From an uncultured Collinsella sp. (lineage in GTDB: Bacteria; Actinomycetota; Coriobacteriia; Coriobacteriales; Coriobacteriaceae): 23,671 nucleotides of DNA. Position numbers and translations under genes: made by a program. A model generated the notes under the pieces. That model had not been told where the DNA came from. It saw only the letters and a program-made list of their open reading frames with translations, and made no database searches. This document shows, piece after piece, positions 21,853-23,671 of the stretch (the first letter of the stretch is position 1; each line of letters begins with the position of its first letter). The stretch lies in NCBI GenBank assembly GCA_902488525.1, contig CABTWP010000032.1:1-23671 (forward strand), read 5' to 3'.

Positions 21853-23100
21853 CTACCGTTCGTTAATATAGGTACGATGCGGAAACTTTAGACCCGGGAA
21901 CAGCTTGCTCGTCAGTTCGCAGAAATAACCGTCCGTCATGCTCGCGATATAATCCACCACGGCTTGATCCTTGTTCTCCTGCCAGGCATAGGTGCGATCG
22001 TAGTAGGAAAGCTGCTGCTCAATGCGCGAAATATGGTGCTTAAAGATGTAAGAGGACTCGTCACCACTGTTTAGATCCCGCAGGCAACGGTCGTAGAGCT
22101 TTTCGAACGCCTCGCGCAGCTCCACCTCGGAATCGCCTTCGATACCGCCCTTGCTATAGATCTTCTCGTAGTTCTCGCGCTTGGCTCGGCGGATTTCCTC
22201 AAACAGGTCCTCGCTCATCTCGATGCGCGGCTTACCATAGCTGTGCTCAACGATATCGATGGAAGCGTGCGTAAGGATCCAGCTGTTGTAGGCACCGCCC
22301 CGGCCATCATCAAAAGCGTCGGGTGACAGCAGGCCCGCCGCGATCGCATCCTGACGGTCACGACCGACGTAGGCAAGAATATCCGAGATGCGAACGACGC
22401 AGCCCTCGAGCGTCATGGGACGCAGATGCCCAATTGCGCTATAGCCCGTGGCAATGCAATCCTCAACCGTCTGGTCAAACTGGTCAAAGGAGCTCATGTC
22501 CGAGAGCTCAAACACACGCTGCTCGTACTCGCCGTTATGGCATAGCACGCCGTCGAGCGTCTGGAGCGACACGTTGCGGCCGTACAGTGCGTCGAGCACG
22601 CGGACCGACTGCACGTTATGGAAAAAATAACGCCCCGTACGCTCATGATAGATATCGTTGAGGAAGCGCTCGCCGGCATGGCCGAAAGGCGTGTGTCCCA
22701 AGTCGTGACCCAGGCCAATCGCCTCGATCAGATCGCAATTGAGCCCCAGGGCGCGACCGATATCGCGCGCAATGCGGGAGACAAGCTGCACGTGCAAACC
22801 GCGGCGTGACAGATCGTCATTGCTACGGAAGCTAAAGACCTGCGTTTTGCCTGCATAACGGGTGTACGCCGGAAGATGAAGTATCTTTTCGGTATCGCGC
22901 ATAAACGCCGGACGCATAAGCGTACCTTTGTCGGCGGCGCGATTAATACGACGAATGACCTGATCGTCGTTGCAACGATACGGGTTGACATAGCCCGAAG
23001 CACGATCGGCGGCAATGCGCTCGACAAGTTCGGGCGACAACGCCGAGGGGATACGGTCCATGCGCGCCTTAATGACGGCCGTTTCTTGATTAGTTGCCAT
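21853..23100 (-). CDS. dgt: dGTPase-like HD-domain hydrolase
   Basis: A 415-residue deoxyguanosinetriphosphate triphosphohydrolase-like protein of the HD superfamily, which cleaves dNTPs to nucleoside and triphosphate. The N-terminal family signature includes FMRDTEKILHLPAYTRYAGKTQVF (66-89 region), His103 in RGLHVQLVSRIAR, the HD pair His132-Asp133 in GLGHDLGHTPFGHAGE, and a later metal Asp in VRISDILAYVGRD. The start at 23100 has AAGGAG 6 nt upstream; the frame is open 9 codons further. It lies 31 nt after the prepilin peptidase gene and 61 nt before rarA. Substrate preference among dNTPs cannot be read from sequence. Confidence 0.92.
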   Translation of the reverse strand: MATNQETAVIKARMDRIPSALSPELVERIAADRASGYVNPYRCNDDQVIRRINRAADKGTLMRPAFMRDTEKILHLPAYTRYAGKTQVFSFRSNDDLSRRGLHVQLVSRIARDIGRALGLNCDLIEAIGLGHDLGHTPFGHAGERFLNDIYHERTGRYFFHNVQSVRVLDALYGRNVSLQTLDGVLCHNGEYEQRVFELSDMSSFDQFDQTVEDCIATGYSAIGHLRPMTLEGCVVRISDILAYVGRDRQDAIAAGLLSPDAFDDGRGGAYNSWILTHASIDIVEHSYGKPRIEMSEDLFEEIRRAKRENYEKIYSKGGIEGDSEVELREAFEKLYDRCLRDLNSGDESSYIFKHHISRIEQQLSYYDRTYAWQENKDQAVVDYIASMTDGYFCELTSKLFPGLKFPHRTYINER

Positions 23101-23131
23101 GGCATGCTCCTTAAGAAGGATGCGCAATCGG

Positions 23132-23554
23132 TTACAAAGTGCAGCCCACGACCTCGATTATGGCAAAAATAGGCACCAAAAACGGCAGCAATGGCAGGGA
23201 GCGTGATTTTGCGATGAGGCAAGCGACGGCAAGGGTCAGGAGCGCAACCGCAAACGCGACAACGCCGCCCAGGGGATCGAAGGTACAAAGGGCAAAGAGT
23301 GCCTTGACGTCCCCCATGCCAATGCCCGGGATTTGGCGAAGACGACGCCAGAGGGACTCAGTCAGCACGAGAGCAAGATACACAATGACGGCAAGACCCG
23401 CGTGGTCAAGCGCAGTGTTCAAACCGAGGTCGAGCCAAACACCCGCCAACGCCGCCACGGCACATGCGCCGGCAAGCCCATTGGGAAACCGCCGCTCACG
23501 GGCATCAATCCACGCGCCGGCAAAGATGCAAATCCAAAACGGGATATAGATCAT
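23132..23554 (-). CDS. Short A24-family prepilin peptidase
   Basis: A 140-residue integral membrane aspartyl peptidase of the type IV prepilin peptidase family. Both catalytic aspartates are visible: Asp17 in WIDARERRFPN, after the first helix, and Asp82 in GIGMGDVKAL. About six hydrophobic helices are predicted by eye. It lacks the N-terminal methyltransferase domain of PilD, as do the short TadV/CpaA-type enzymes of Flp/Tad pilus systems. The start at 23554 has AAGGAGG 6 nt upstream. No pilin or secretion gene is visible; the gene is followed closely by dgt, so the context gives no pilus link within the window. Confidence 0.88.
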   Translation of the reverse strand: MIYIPFWICIFAGAWIDARERRFPNGLAGACAVAALAGVWLDLGLNTALDHAGLAVIVYLALVLTESLWRRLRQIPGIGMGDVKALFALCTFDPLGGVVAFAVALLTLAVACLIAKSRSLPLLPFLVPIFAIIEVVGCTL

Positions 23555-23585
23555 CGAAAACCTCCTTGGGCAGCAGCTCAAACGC

Positions 23586-23637
23586 AAAAACCACCACAAA
23601 GGTGCCTGTGCCCTTTGCGGCGGCTTTGGTGGTGGTT
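23586..23637 (-). terminator. Terminator of the gene at the right edge
   Basis: On the minus strand AACCACCACCAAAG (plus 23624-23637) pairs with CTTTGTGGTGGTT (plus 23589-23601), with one bulged base and a 22-nt head. A T run follows (plus A at 23586-23590). It lies just after the stop codon at 23636-23638 and before the prepilin peptidase gene, which implies that the latter begins a new transcript. Confidence 0.75.
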
Positions 23638-23671
23638 ATTTGGGCTCTTGCATGACCTCGTCGAGGGTGAA
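23636..23671 (-). CDS. C-terminal end of an unidentified minus-strand gene (partial)
   Basis: The last 36 nt read FTLDEVMQEPK and then TAA on the minus strand, and an intrinsic terminator follows at once. The combination of open frame, stop and terminator suggests the end of a gene lying mostly outside the window. Eleven residues are too few to identify it. Confidence 0.45.
   Translation of the reverse strand, partial: FTLDEVMQEPK

Overview
The window is a dense, almost entirely minus-strand block of bacterial housekeeping genes at high GC (roughly 60%). Gene order and protein style point to an actinobacterium of the class Coriobacteriia, most like Collinsella; this is inference from synteny and composition, not from a search. 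Supporting signs are the efp-asp23-nusB-xseB-tlyA-nadK-recN and alaS-ruvX-mltG-aroK-aroB orders, a SigB/SigF-type sigma operon, strong GGAGG-type ribosome sites and tiny or negative intergenic gaps.

Layout. 1-344: no gene, but two minus-strand terminators and a perfect 24-bp inverted repeat. 345-2348 (-): a complete fructose-family PTS permease (IIB-IIC-IIA). 2349-2620: a regulatory region with repeats. 2621-3478 (+): an RpiR-family regulator divergent from the PTS gene. 3538-8635 (-): efp, asp23, nusB, xseB, tlyA, nadK and recN, with gaps of 24 nt at most and several overlapping starts and stops. 8796-9926 (-): a Xaa-Pro aminopeptidase with its own terminator and a leader that folds on paper into a three-way junction. 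10059-16735 (-): alaS, ruvX, mltG, a YqeG-type HAD phosphatase, aroK and an aroB homologue, behind a good sigma-70-like promoter. 16930-17169 (+): a lone AT-rich two-helix membrane protein. 17176-20341 (-): a four-gene unit of DUF948-like membrane protein, RsbW-like anti-sigma factor, SigB-type sigma factor and AI-2E-family permease. 20442-23554 (-): a short prepilin peptidase, dGTPase-like HD hydrolase and rarA. The right edge holds the last codons of another minus-strand gene followed by a terminator.

How the parts work together. The PTS permease and the RpiR regulator probably form one sugar-responsive locus. The efp-recN run serves translation, transcription antitermination, rRNA methylation, NADP synthesis and DNA repair. 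The alaS unit joins tRNA charging, Holliday-junction or RNA processing, glycan-strand release, lipid phosphate metabolism and the shikimate pathway. The sigma unit looks like a general-stress module in which the anti-sigma partner has lost its kinase signature.

Most unusual points: the aroB homologue lacks every recognisable metal ligand of dehydroquinate synthase although aroK beside it looks intact; the RsbW homologue lacks the Asn and DxGxG signature of GHKL kinases and no RsbV is present; the pepP leader looks like a structured RNA; the sigma operon seems to be transcribed antisense through the AT-rich membrane gene. I saw no CRISPR array, tRNA, rRNA, transposase or phage gene.
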